64,000 bases of DNA from Certhia americana (taxonomy: Eukaryota; Chordata; Aves; Passeriformes; Certhiidae): assembly GCA_018697195.1 (NCBI GenBank), contig CM031864.1:21079943-21143942 (forward strand), given 5' to 3'. Both the position numbers and the translations under genes were made by a program. The notes under the pieces were generated by a model, which worked only from the letters and a program-made list of their open reading frames with translations, was not told the origin of the DNA and ran no database searches. This document shows positions 11,401-23,524 of this stretch, piece after piece (position 1 is the stretch's first letter; every line of letters starts with the position of its first letter).

Positions 11401-13716
11401 ATGTTAGATGGGGCTTGTGGGTTTTTTTTTGCTTTCACATTGAAAGAGCCTACTTCCAGACACTATGATGAGCTTCTACAGAAAAGAGCAATCATATCTA
11501 CTAATGCCATGCTTTATTTTCATTGTTTCTTTTTCATTAGTGAGGAGCCAGTTGTGGCTTTTCTCATGCAGCATCCTGAGAGACAGTAAAAACAAAGATT
11601 GGAAGGACCAGGCCATCCCACCCATAGAGATCCCTCTTCCTTCCAACTCACACTCTGAAGCAGCCACAATGGAAAGGTCCCTACTAGGTAGCATTTCATC
11701 TCTGGAGGTGACAAAGTGCTCTAGACATTATGCAAACTTCATAAAATTCCCAAATCCCTGTAAGAGCCATTTGGTCTTTAACAAAACATTAAGTCCCAGA
11801 GTTAGAAGGATCTAGCACAGCAGCACCTGAACACAGGAATAAGAATCTGCATACTCTGGAAACAAGCTGGAAGAAAGCTCAGCCCTGGGGAGAGGACAGG
11901 CAATTGCATCACTGAAAGAGGCTCCATCCCCACGGCCTCTTGAAGGCAAACACCAGCATGAAAACAGCAGCCTTTTCTAAGGTGATAAAGCATTAGCTCC
12001 TTTCCTGTAGAGGAAGGAAATCTTAGCTGAGTAGGAGATAAATTAACTCCAAATAAACAAAATTCACCAGCAGAAAAGGTGGGCGAAGTTTGTAACTCCT
12101 GTGTGGATTTTTCACTTACCTTTGCAGGTTTTTATCTTCATACTAAAATTCAAGAGCATGGAAACTTTGCTTCAAGTTAAATTTTGAAAGACCTGCACAG
12201 TCCTACTGAATAAGTTTCAAAGAACTAGCACAATCCAGCTAAGCTTCTAAACACATCAGGATCCACAAAAACTAAAGCTTTCCTCTTAATTTTAATCTAT
12301 TTTCTGAAGTCAATAAATCTCACACGACTGCACTAGGTTTACACATGCTTCTTTCTCTGCCTTTCACTTCCATTTAAAAAAATAATTTATTAGCTTGGCA
12401 AGACATTTTTATCAAAGCTGAATAACACTCAGGTTCTTGAGAGAATCAAATATCAACTGCTGTTGTGAAAAACAGGGAGTCTAAAAGACTGGTGACAAGG
12501 CCTAAGCACCCTACTAGAGGAAAAATCTTGATGTGTGAGACCTCATGTTTTCAGACCAGATGAACACCATGGAAAATATTTAGTAGAATCAAAAGCTGGA
12601 GGAAAAATTGAAAATTGAGACTGTTTTATCACAAGATATAGATACACTGGAATGTGTGTAACTTTTAGTGCTGATAGAACTATTTTTCCCCATCTAAAAT
12701 ACTTTATTTTTTTCCATATTAAAGACCTGATGTTGACCATCCAATATGAATACTCTAGTCAAGTTTTCTCTCTATTTATGTTGGTTTAACTTACTAGTGA
12801 TATAGTTATTTAAAGAATCTGAAAGTTGGAATGGCACGTTATACTTTCAGTGACAGTAAAAATACAAAAGAAAAGTATTTCTCAGAATTATAGCCATTAA
12901 AATCTATGGTGATAAGATTTTTAAAATTTTCTCCATTATTTTTAATATTTTCTCACTTTCTAAAGGAAATTAAAGTACATCACAAAATATGTTAGTTGCT
13001 GACAACTGCAAAGATTTCAAAAAGTGCTATGGAATCAGCTTGACTGCTAACTTTGTGGAACATGAAGAAAACATAAATAAAATTACTATTTTAAAACAAG
13101 CAACCCTAAAGAATTTAATGTATGATGCTTTTAATCTGGTAACAAAACAAAACTTTCAGTGAATGTAGGGTAAGCCTTGACATGGGAAATATTTCTGACA
13201 AATTTGATCATGCTTTGCTTGATTATAAGATTACTTAGCTTAGCAATAAAATCCGAGAGGCCTTTATTTAGTTTTAAAGGTTTCTTCTTCCCTCTTTCCC
13301 CACACTTCAGCTTTTTTGTTTAAAATGACATAAAAATTATTTTTACCCAACAAAGCTCTCCAAATTTAACACATCAGCAGTCCAATTTCATAAGTCTATA
13401 TATATTCAATTTTTTTTTTTCTTTATAACATATCACGTGCCCATCCCATCTATCTCAGTTCCTAGAAATACAATAACAGCACGCTGCACCTTTTCTGCCA
13501 GGAAAATTGGATAGCATAAGAAGAAAATATTCAGGTCAACTTCAATTTTTTTGTTGAGAAATATGTAATGTGAAATTGGCAAGGCAGCAGTGAGGAAAAC
13601 TATGGGGAGACTGAGGAAGTAGGCCAGCAAAGAAAAGTATATGTACCTCCTATAGCTGGTAAAAGGGTCAGGTAGAATACAAAGTGGGCAGAAAAAGATC
13701 AAACGGTAAAAAGCAA
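11401..13716. other. Unique noncoding stretch
   Basis: Around 11540-11990 the base composition is more balanced and several frames stay open for 60-115 codons on both strands. None has a recognisable domain, and frames on both strands being open at once argues for composition rather than coding. The remainder is AT-rich with nothing identified. Confidence 0.55.
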
Positions 13717-13784
13717 TTAACCCCTTGGCACTGGGAATTGGGATTTCCTGACACCAACTGCTAATACTGGCCTTAGGGGGTTAA
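13717..13784. repeat. TTAA-flanked imperfect inverted repeat
   Basis: A 60-bp segment (13721-13780) lies between two TTAA tetranucleotides. Its ends are roughly complementary: TTAACCCCTTGGC on the left and GCCTTAGGGGGTTAA on the right, allowing a two-base gap. TTAA target duplication with C-rich ends is the signature of piggyBac-type DNA transposons, so a tiny nonautonomous remnant is possible. Equally, it may be a chance hairpin, because the arms are short and imperfect and only one copy is visible. Confidence 0.35.
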
Positions 13785-14823
13785 AGGATCAAGTAATAAG
13801 CCAAGTCCTGAAATAAAAGCTATCATTTTAGACAGTAAGGGAAGGCATTTCAAGTACATTCTGGGCTACCAGACTAGCATGGTACAAGGGGAAAGGCATA
13901 GAGGAGAAACACACTGAAAGATAAATGGTAAGAATAGTTTTCCAGATTTGGACTCAAACAGATTTCAACAAACCTTTTTTATTTTTCTTTCTGAATTAAA
14001 CACAGCTTTGTCCTATATATCTGAGATCTGTGACCTCACCCAGCTCTCATCTGATACACAGGGAGATTTAACCTCCATTTTTTGAGCAAGTTCCCTGTCA
14101 TTTTGTGACTAACTTCTCAACATTGACTATACTAACTGTAGGTGGTTTACTTAATTGCCTCAAACATTATGGTTCTTTTATTTCCTCCTTCACAGAAGAG
14201 AAAAAAAAAAAAAAGAGAGGAAAAAAGAAGGGAAGTAACAACAGAGGAATTCCATATCAAAACCAGCAACAACTGATTTTAGAGTCAGCCAATCTATGAA
14301 ATCTCACAGCCATAAAACCATGGTAGTTATGGTAGAGTTTGGGAGGTTTGTTTCCGTTTTTATAAGAGCCATTTATTTCAGGGCATTACATCAGGAATTA
14401 CACTTATTAACTGTTTAAAAAGTTACTAATTAACAGCATTAAATTAATCTTTTGTATAAAAATATTCCTGGATTTTTAAACCAGTTGATGATTTGTAGTA
14501 TGGAAACTCTTTTTGAACAGAGGATGAAGCTGATTGGTCTTCTGTGCAAACCAAGCACTCAGAATCTTTATATAACTATAAATGCTGGTCTTATCACAAA
14601 ACTTCAGTGGGTGAAAATATTCTAGCCCTAGTAAAATCAGTGAAACTTATTGATTGCCACTAGCTGTAAATCCAACCTGGGTGCATTCTGAAATTTACAA
14701 CATTTTTTGATGGCACTTAACCTCTTGCCACTTAGAAATACTAAAGGAAAAATAAATTTTTACACCAGCTTCAGTGTTTTGTTTGAAATTTTGTTTATAG
14801 GTATAGGATTCTTTGTCAACTAC
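13785..14823. other. Unique noncoding stretch with A-rich tract
   Basis: A purine tract at 14193-14236 includes 14 consecutive A (14201-14214). Otherwise AT-rich unique sequence with no recognisable element. Confidence 0.6.
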
Positions 14824-15139
14824 CTGTCTTCATAGAGGTGCAATTGAGCTTAGGTACTGGGAGCCTGAGGGCAATTTAAAAAGGGCACAGAATTTGTTCT
14901 TGCCTTGTAGTTGCTTGTGTTTGCCCAAATCATCTAGGGGGACTCTTAATAGCTGCCTACAAAAGAGTACCTCACAATATTTGGGGTTCAGAGATGAGAT
15001 GCCATGAACTGGGTACCACCAAGACCCAAAGGTATTGTCCCATGGTACACCCATCCCTTTGTACAGCCACAGCTTCAGTTTTGAATTGTGCTCACTGAAT
15101 TCAGTGAAAACATCATCATCTTCAGTCCTGGTCCAGGCT
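14824..15139 (-). other. Candidate exon: open segment with splice-like borders
   Basis: On the minus strand a good 3' splice acceptor is visible: a pyrimidine tract (TTTGTTTCCACTTCTCTCTCAG) ends in AG at 15141-15140. The following 316 nt end at a good donor, AGACAG followed by GTAGTT, with GT at 14823-14822. One frame is open from the acceptor for about 102 codons until TGA at 14832-14830, six bases before the donor. The frame continues open upstream to 15318, but its first ATG is at 15054-15052, giving 74 residues. The translation is mixed and not low-complexity (for example FGSWWYPVHG, then KYCEVLFCRQLL), yet I recognise no family in it. It could be a coding or noncoding exon, a decayed retrocopy or chance. 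Confidence 0.25.
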
Positions 15140-15339
15140 CTGAGAGAGAAGTGGAAACAAAGACTTTCACAAGGATTAAGAGCAGTGGGAAAGAGAAAAA
15201 AATGATAGAAAAGATACAGCAAGACATAACACAAAAGTAAAAGAAATGATGAGGAAAAAGGAGAACCCCACTGGGTTACAGTACCATACAAAAGACAGTG
15301 AAAATGTACCTGATACAAGCTGGCTGCTCTACAGAAAAT

Positions 15340-15340
<1 letters not shown>

Positions 15341-15386
<46 letters not shown>

Positions 15387-15396
15387 NNNNNNNNNN

Positions 15397-15443
<47 letters not shown>
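15341..15443 (+). repeat. (GATA)n microsatellite spanning an assembly gap
   Basis: Perfect AGAT/GATA repeats run from 15341 to 15386 and from 15397 to about 15443. Ten N (15387-15396) lie between them, so the true array length is unknown. The repeat phase on the two sides is continuous only if the missing length is a multiple of four, so 10 is a placeholder and not a measured size. Confidence 0.97.
15387..15396. other. Assembly gap (10 N)
   Basis: Ten consecutive undetermined bases inside the GATA array, the expected place for an assembler to stall on a microsatellite. Confidence 0.99.
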
Positions 15444-15444
<1 letters not shown>

Positions 15445-18233
15445 AATGTGCTCCCAGTTGCCAAGACCAACACACTTCGCAGCTCAAAAATCAAAAGCAA
15501 TACAATGTGGCACTTTGCTAGTGGCCTGAAAATATACAGAGTGGAACTTCATGCAAAGTTATGATGTGATTCACTAGAACACCAGTCACAAAATGGATCC
15601 CTGAGGAAGAGCACTTGCCAACAGCCTCCTCTCCCAATGGGAGTACCCAGCCAGCACGTTACATTCCTTTGAAGTGCTCTATGCAAACATTCTTTCAATG
15701 AAACATCATGTCCAATTCTTTGCTTCCCCAAACTTCTCCAATGAAGTCTAAAATAAGTTATTTACTGCTAGGCCAAAACAGAGATAAAAATTATGAGCTT
15801 GATAAAATATTAAAGAATATTCTGATTATTATCAGGATCGTACCATTCTTCACAGTATTCATTCTCCAAACCATATTTGAGAAGAAATGAAATCCTGACC
15901 TCCAGAGCCTGAGAACATAGAACTCCTTCCAAGACCAAATAAAGTTATTAGAATATAAACCCTACCTTTGTGTTGTCACCAACATCTTTGTTCTGAATTC
16001 AACAGCTTCCTAGAAAGCAAGGAAGACAACAAATGGAAAAGATAACACAGTAAATTGTCAAATAAAGTTCAAAATATATGAAACACATATTTTACAAATA
16101 TGTTAAGCTTATTTGAAGTTTCCTCCACAACTCAGAGGCATAATATTTTATAAAAGTCTGCATGAAACTAAGACTAATTCTTTTTAAAATTTGTATTATG
16201 CAAGCATATTGATATTCTGATAATGAAAAACAGCTTTTCAGTGTATAGTCTAGGTTCAGATTACACTGATGTAGGAAATTTCATCAACACCCTGGTACTG
16301 TTATTTAAAGTCAGTTATCTGTTCTTCCACTGCACCCTTAGGGAGAGACAGTAGCCAGCATGACATAGAATTTAAATTCTGTGGACCAAATGAACATAGG
16401 TACAAATTGACCATAAAGCTCCAAGCTGATGTGAAGCATTTTGGAGGTGAGCCTGGAACTGTATTTTCAAAGCATTGTTCTCTGTCTGCACACTATCTTT
16501 TCTCTTATCTGTTTATCCTAAGGAGATTAGTGATTATAACAGCCCTGTACTCACGGTTCACCACTCCTTTCTCTTCCCTCAGACATATTTCAAAAAGCAG
16601 TGGGCCACTCCTGTCATACCAAGCAAAGAGGCTTGCTTCTCTCCTGAGAAGCTGCTGCTGTAAAGACAGTTGCCTGGCATCTGCAACAGGCAAAGACACC
16701 ACAAAAGTCATCCTGACTCAGTTAAAGGATAAAAAATTCCACCTGCATGCTGGTGGATTGCTTAAAAGGGCTCACCCAAAATACCTGGGACAGCATGAAC
16801 ATGCAATTGCAGAAAAGAATTCAAAAACTTAAAGGGGAACTGAATCATATGATTCTCTCTCCATGCTTAATCTTATACTGACTTTTTTACTTTTTAAAAA
16901 TTTTTTATGGAAATCTGAGATGGTCCTGCTGAAGCTGCCATTCTTATACCCACTATAGAAATGATCCCTCCCCATGATTTTCAGCTTCACACCCCACAAC
17001 ATCTCAAAATCATGCCCAGTCATTCTCTTTGGAGACAACTCCAGGGAATTTCATATATACTGTAGGCTAAAATAGGTAAACTGGTGCTTATTGCATGTAA
17101 TAAGTATATATATGTCGCCAGTGACATGAAGATCAATTGAAAAAAACCCAAATTCAATCAGTTTTGCAAGCCTAACTTCTGCCCAATAACTTCTCTCCCC
17201 CCTAAACTTTTCCTGGTTTTGAAATAATTTCTGCAAGGTCTCAGAAGGTTCTGTTGCTGCTTCATTAGGACACTAGTAGCCCTAGTTAATTCTGCCAATG
17301 GTCATCTCTCCAAGGTATATTTCAAAGTGCTTTGAAACAATTTTTGAAGGAAGGACTTCTTCCTTGCCCACTGCCTATGGTGACACATATTCTGACAGGA
17401 ACTCAAACCAGACCAGAATGCCATTCACTGCTACTGCTGAAAGTCATTTCCTACACAATTTTTTTTTACAATTACAAGGAAGTGGTGTAAGGCCTCATAA
17501 CAAGATTAATTAACTGCAGTCCACAGATTTGTTAAGAAATCTTGGCTGGTCAGAAAAACGCTTTGAACTGATGATCATAGAAAATCAATACAAGTGAAAT
17601 CAAAGGTTGCTACCTGATATCCTGGGCTGGAGTGGGGAAGGTGGGAATTCCTTTTTGATGTCACAGTTGCTAGTTAACAAACAAGGTGGTTAATGACAGA
17701 CAGAAAGCTCCCAGTTAAGACCTAAATCAGTTCCTGGACTGGTAAAAGTATTTACTACTATAAACTGCTCTCAACTTCTAGATGCAGTGCTCAAAATCTT
17801 TTTTTATCACTGATAAATCTTATATTCAGAAAAATATCTCCTTCCCTGCCAGAAGCTCTTCATTCTATGGCTTTTAAAAATCTATGACTCTGTTCAGGAG
17901 TGTGAATAATTGGAAATCATGCTGTACTTGCAAAATATTTGTCATATGTAACCATAAAATAAACAAAATATATCACCAATTTCTAATTGAGACTGATAGA
18001 TTAACAATTCTAAGGTTTTATTCTTGAATGAATAAACCTGTAATTGCACAGTACAATTTGGCAGGGATCCCTTAGGAAACACTGTATGAATATACATTAT
18101 ATTATTCTAATTTCATGTAATATTTTCCAAATTATATTGGTATTTCTTCAGAAAGTTCAGAGAAAAAAATAGCATCTACACATATCTGTTTCAATATACA
18201 TTTCCTCTTATACGTATTCTGTAGAAAAGATTT
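15444..18233. other. Unique noncoding stretch
   Basis: No gene recognised. A plus-strand frame of about 140 codons (16407-16832) opens with a non-ATG codon and has no domain-like sequence. A pyrimidine tract ending in CCCTCAG near 16580 resembles a splice acceptor but has no clear partner. A small hairpin (AGGTTTTATTC / GAATAAACCT) lies at 18013-18039. Confidence 0.55.
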
Positions 18234-18249
18234 CCCCCCCCCCCCCCCC
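18234..18249 (+). repeat. Poly(C) run, 16 nt
   Basis: Sixteen consecutive C preceded by TTT and followed by TAG. Runs of C/G this long are uncommon beside A/T runs in this AT-rich DNA. They can form i-motif or G-quadruplex-like structure and are prone to length error. Confidence 0.9.
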
Positions 18250-18289
18250 TAGTTATCCTTGGATTGCTGTAAAATGACAGCTATAATTA

Positions 18290-18960
18290 TACAGGAGAAA
18301 TTTCTACCTTCCCTGAAGGGCAGAAATTACAGCAGGAAACAGTCTGAAAACCAGCCAAATGCTTGTTTAAAACTGCTTGAATGCTTTGCAAGTGAGGTAT
18401 TTTTCAGCTGGGGCTCTTCTTTCAGCCACACAGAACAATGGCTCATATAAATGCAAAACAGGTATGAGAAACAGGCAGCATGGTTTCCCCAATCTGAGGC
18501 TATTAACCATCTGACCCAGCACTGGCAGGATGCATCTCAAGAACGTCACCACTCCCTCTGACACAGTCCAAGGACCAGGGAACATATTGTGAAAGATAAA
18601 AGGGCAAAACAAAAAGTATAAAGTCCTCCATCCTCCTAGGCAAAGAAATATATTGCAGTAAAACCTTTAAAGTATTTTTCCCTGTTTTACACAGCCTGCT
18701 TTTTACATAAAGGAAACAGGAGGACAAAGTCCTCTCTCACACACACAAAACCTTTGAAAAGCTGTTTGAAAAGCTTTACAATTTCAACAGAGGCTTCCTG
18801 CAGCCCTTTGAGAAGGCAAACAGCGCTTTTAAGTGCGATATTCTTATTCTTTTCAACTCGTAGATAAAATCCAAGTCTGATGGAGAGCATCCCCCTCATG
18901 CACTAGTTTTGCATGGGAGGTTAAATTTATCTCACTGATAGCATCATAAGCATGCAGTGG
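18290..18960. promoter_or_regulatory. Possible conserved noncoding element
   Basis: A 650-bp block of balanced, non-repetitive sequence without an information-rich open frame. It contains several CTTTGA/TTTGAA-type TCF/LEF-like sites (the CCTTTGAAAAGCTGTTTGAA cluster near 18752-18771 and CCCTTTGAG near 18805), an ACAATGG SOX-like site and TATGAG/CATATAA boxes. The regulatory reading is inference from texture and motifs. Confidence 0.22.
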
Positions 18961-20851
18961 ACAAGAAAATATGTCAGAAAATCACCACAGTAAAATGAAT
19001 GCCATCAAGTCTGCAGATGTGAGCGCAGCATCAGACATGTATTTTAGGCAAGGTTACTAACACAAACTAGTCCAGTAACAGAAGAGTACAGTAATCATGC
19101 AAGTTCCTCACATGTGGATAAAGACAAAGAGATGATTATAAAGCTGGGATTATACACCTAATTCCCATCCCAAATAAAGACATTTTCCACAGCTAGCATC
19201 TAAATTACCAGAATTTAATCTCTAATCTTAAACCCAAGGAGTTTCCTTGGAAGGATATAACTTTTCTTTGTGACCTTAGTCTCCTTGAATAGTTCCATTC
19301 ATGCAGTGGAAACCTGAATGTAAGGTTAGAGAAAGGGACATCTCACATCTAAATACATGCAAGCTTTTCAACAGTACTTGCAGGTAACCGTATTCCATGT
19401 ACCAAATAGCAAAATGCTGATTAGGTTTTTGACAGTAGAGAATTAAAAGAGGTGCTGAAAATGCTTACTCATTTTTCTTTCTGGCCAGGCAGTGTGAGTC
19501 TTACAGGCTGAATTCAGGTGAACCTTTAAGAAAACATGGGGGTATCACACCCTGCACCAAATAATCAGGGAGAACATCTTTTAGTAGGAGGGTCTCTACT
19601 GCAGATCTGAACTGGAAATAAAGCAAAGGTTCAACAAAATACATAGAACATATGAGTCTTTATTGGTGTAAATTGAAACCATAAATTACCAGCTCTTCCT
19701 TTCAGCTGAGTTAGGCTCTGCTTAAACTTTAGCTCACAGGGTGAGGATTATGGTTCTTAACCACAATTAATTAATGAAAGGATAAAATTCACCAATACCT
19801 CTGTCTTCTGTGCACTCATATCATGTATTTAATATGAGTTCATGTTTTCAAGCCTGTCAATTTTGCTGAAATAACACACATTCGATGTCCAAAATTTTAA
19901 CTTCCATTCAGTTCCATGTCTCCATTCTGTAGAGTGTCTTTCACTGAAAAAATAGGTATTTTCCTTTACTGCTTCCCATAAGAAGCATGAAATAGGTTGA
20001 GAAGGTACCATTTGGTTACACATCCATATTTGCAACTAGAGAATATAAAATAAAGATACACCAAAGCAATTAAAAAAATATTATATAAAGTATTTGGGGA
20101 AAATGGTCTGTGCCACTGGCATTCATGTCATTTAACACAACTGCAGGCCAGATCAGGAAATCATAAAAGGTGACAGATTAAGAGGTTTTTAATTTGGTTT
20201 AAATCTAATATTTTCTGAAGAAACAAAAAATAGACATCATGTGCTGGTCCCAGTGGCAATTATCCAAATTTGAAATTAAAAAAAAAAAAAATTAACATAT
20301 GAAAATATATCATGTAAAGGAATAACTATGCTGTTTTAAACATGATTATTTCCAGCCTGCATTTCCACCTTATGTAATGCAAGTTACCTGCTGATTAATC
20401 TTTAAGACCTAATTCCAGTTTTAGCTCTAAGGGAGACATTTTTGAAGACATTTTCTTAACTTATTAAGGTAAATATGATGTATGGCATTAATCTAACAAG
20501 ACACGAAATTATTTTAGGCATGCAGGAAATGAAAGTCAATTTCCACATGTATCAAAAATGCATGCAGGTTAAAACTTGCACAAAACTCACCTTGGAGAAG
20601 GCTGAAAATGAGTTACTCAGCTGATCTGGGAATATGAAATTAGACTGGTGAAATATTAGAGTCCTTGTTTTGAAAAATCTACAGATATAATCAAAGACTA
20701 AACATTATTAAAGCACAGCTAGCATTCTTCTTGAAGGAATTCTTATGCAAGAAACTTATTTTGATCTGTAATAAGCATAAAACACAAAAGTTTATGATAG
20801 TGACAGGAATTATTCTGCATACATATACCAGATTTTTAATTATTTTTACCT
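18961..20851. other. Unique noncoding stretch
   Basis: Nothing recognised other than a run of 14 A at 20278-20291. Open frames are short. Confidence 0.6.
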
Positions 20852-20990
20852 CTGAGATGATCTCAGTTGGTTGAAGCATGGTGTTGATAACACTAAGGTT
20901 GTGGGTTTGATCCCCATATGGGTAATTCCACTTAAGAGTTGGACTTGATGGTCCTTGTGAATCCCTTCCAACTCAGAATATTCTGTGACT
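20852..20990 (+). mobile_element. TguSINE1-type SINE: tRNA-Ile head, CR1-like tail
   Basis: The first ~70 bp follow a tRNA-Ile gene. An A box-like TGATCTCAGTTGG lies at 20858-20870, a loop TTGATAAC occupies the anticodon region (GAT anticodon, isoleucine), and an intact-looking B box GGTTTGATCC lies at 20904-20913. From about 20936 the sequence switches to a CR1 3' end: GAGTTGGACTTGATGGTCC, then ATCCCTTCCAACTCAGAAT, ending ATTCTGTGAC. This tRNA-Ile plus CR1-tail structure is that described for the passerine SINE family TguSINE1, which is mobilised in trans by CR1 machinery. The ~140-bp length fits such an element. Flanks are T/A-rich and no convincing target-site duplication is seen. The copy is diverged and presumed inert. 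Confidence 0.85.
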
Positions 20991-23060
20991 TATTTTAATT
21001 TTTAATTTAAATTCTGCCTGGACCACTTTTGAATATTCTAAAATCCATAATATAGCAATTTTACTTAACTCACCCATCTATTCTACTATTCTACAGTTGC
21101 ACAATACTTCTCAGATCAAGATAATATTTAAGTTTACTGACAAATGCAACAAAGTTTAACTAAACCTCTTCTAATATTTTGTGGCCAAATTAATGAAAAA
21201 CTGCCTTTTCACCTGTTTTCAGACCAAGGACTGAAAAAATCTGCACCCATAAATATGATAAAAATCTGACAGAAAAAAAGATCGAGTACTGAAAAAAAAA
21301 ACAAACCAGCACACTGAGTCAAATAGAGGAAAAGAGCAGTACAGGCTTTTAACAAGTGATGGATATTAAGACTACTTTTTATTCAGTGCACATATTTGCA
21401 AAGTGCATCTGGTTTTCATATCAACCAATCCACTGTTTGCACACTGACTGGTTCCTACAGTCACCCATTCCACTGGATGGGGAGAACAAATCCTTGCACT
21501 CTGACCCTTTGAAGCAGTACTCACATTTACAGGCAATCTAAAGCAGCTGCCTTCAGTGAAACCACAACAAGCATTACAAATGGCACGGCAGGGCAGCACA
21601 CCACTGCCTATTCCACTGGGCACAGTGCGTCTCACCACAAGAAATCCATTATCCTCTACTCTGCCAGGCATGAAAGGGTCATGACTTTCTGTCATGCCCT
21701 CATTGAATTCCTACTCCAGTTTCTGCACTGTGCCTGAATGACCTTTATATACAGACATATATCAGGCAGTTCTTAAGCTTCATAATTATTTTTTTCAATC
21801 AAAATTCTGCCAGTTTTGGTTTTTCTACAAAGAAATATCTATCCACATTTTAGGAGTACATGAAATCCTTAAAGATATGCTTAGGAATCTAGGCACCTCC
21901 TTTCTCTCTTTCTACAACAGTCATTCTTGGGCAACTGAAAACAGCTCCTTACATTTCCTACTCCATATTTATATTTCTGCAGAGAAGAATTACATAAAGA
22001 GTGATGCACTTATAAGACAGAAACATTGGTATATTTGATTAATATAAGACAGTGAGTTAGCAACCTTCAGTGGTAAAGGCAACCCTGATTTAACAAATTT
22101 GATGGCAAGGTACACAAGTATTTACTGTGTAAAGAACAGGGTCAGACAAACTGTCAGGAAGACCCTGCCTTTGAGCCACAAGGTTCAGAAAGGATCTCCT
22201 TGTGTTCTAAACACCTTCTCAAAGAGCAGATGGATGACGACAACCCCAGAGTTGGCCAGTGGTTTATGTCTCAAGGTTCATATATGCACAATCAATCCTT
22301 TCTGTCTGTTAGCCAAGATTTAATAATTTTGGCACTTTTATTCCCACTTTGTTTACTGAGTAACTGATAAGGATTCCCTCAAATTAGAGGAGTAGAAAGC
22401 TTGAGAGGCATGCCATCCCTTCTCCAGGGGAGATCCTGGTGTGCAGCCCACTGCTGGGCAGGAGAGCTCAACAGCCTGTGGGCTGTCAACTCTTCACAGA
22501 GTAAGATCATCGACTTAGGATCATATCTTGTACTTGTGAGGTTCAAGACAGCCCTGGGCTGCTGTGTTGCCCTTGGCTCCCCAAAGTCCAGCTGAAGCTG
22601 GGTGCACACATCCTTGCTGCCACTGGGGCTTGTTGCTTAAGTGGGGCAGGGCAGAGTCACTGAGTTGTTAGGGCATAAGAAACTCAAAGCAGTGGACCAG
22701 CAACGTGACTATTTATATTCTTGATAATTTTCAGATTAAAAGTTCGCTAAACCATTGGTAGTCCTCATTTTTTATGCTCTTCTGCTTGTCTCATCTGACA
22801 GTTTTGTCTGTGCCTTCAGTGGGATGAGGTGGGAATTGCAATATATCAGATTAATATGTCTATACACCAAAACCCAGCCAGAACCAGACAAATCCCTACA
22901 TTGGACCTCAATGGGGCATTTTTCATGTACAACTTAATGAAGTTATTTATTAAGGTAATGTTACCATTAAAAAAGACAAAAGCAATTTTGGTGTAACTGC
23001 TAACAGAATAAATGATCAAATGCAGGAATGTGGTGGTAGAATTTTGGTAAACCCAAAGAC
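20991..23060. other. Unique noncoding stretch with GC-rich patch
   Basis: About 22400-22660 is a GC-richer patch, CpG-poor, open in short frames on both strands and without a recognised family. The region 21372-21695 holds a minus-strand frame of 107 codons with no identifiable domain. The rest is AT-rich and featureless. Confidence 0.55.
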
Positions 23061-23158
23061 AGATCCAGAGAAAATCTTCAAGGCAAAACCTGATAAAATG
23101 CCTGCACCCAGATCCAAAGAAAATCTTCAAGGCAAAACCTGATAAAATGCCTGCACCC
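23061..23158 (+). repeat. 49-bp tandem duplication, two near-identical units
   Basis: Units 23061-23109 and 23110-23158 both begin AGATCCA and end ATGCCTGCACCC. By eye they differ at a single position (AGATCCAGAG against AGATCCAAAG). Such high identity implies a recent event. It produces an internal peptide repeat in a minus-strand open frame, which is an artefact of the duplication. Confidence 0.92.
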
Positions 23159-23524
23159 ATACTATTAAAAAAGTAAAGTAAGCTTATTTACATACTTCCT
23201 TATGCATTTCCTGCTACAACTTATTTACACATGGAACTACTTGTAGGTCCAGAAAAGAATGTGGTTTTACTGATTAAGATATAAATTTTTGAAGTAATTT
23301 AAATTTAACATAATCTGATTACGCAAATGTTAATAAAGAAGTAATACACTTTATATGTCCATCCTACCAAATTTCATAGCAGTTTTTGTGTTTAAACCAG
23401 CTCCTATACAGTTGAAACTCAATTCATCTCCAAGGCGGAAGAGGCCCTTGAAGGGGGACAAGAATCTGACATTTTGGCTTTGCAATTAGACCACAGCTGG
23501 ATGGTAAAAGAAATTAGAACCAGA

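Noticed and set aside
15341..15443. GATA array as evidence for a sex chromosome (Bkm-type)
   Set aside because: A single short GATA microsatellite occurs on any chromosome; it does not locate the window.
20852..20924. Functional tRNA-Ile gene
   Set aside because: The 5' and 3' ends do not pair as an acceptor stem and the sequence runs into a CR1 tail, so it is a SINE head.
22846..23160. Minus-strand peptide with internal repeats
   Set aside because: The repeat comes from the 49-bp DNA duplication; the frame has no other sign of coding.
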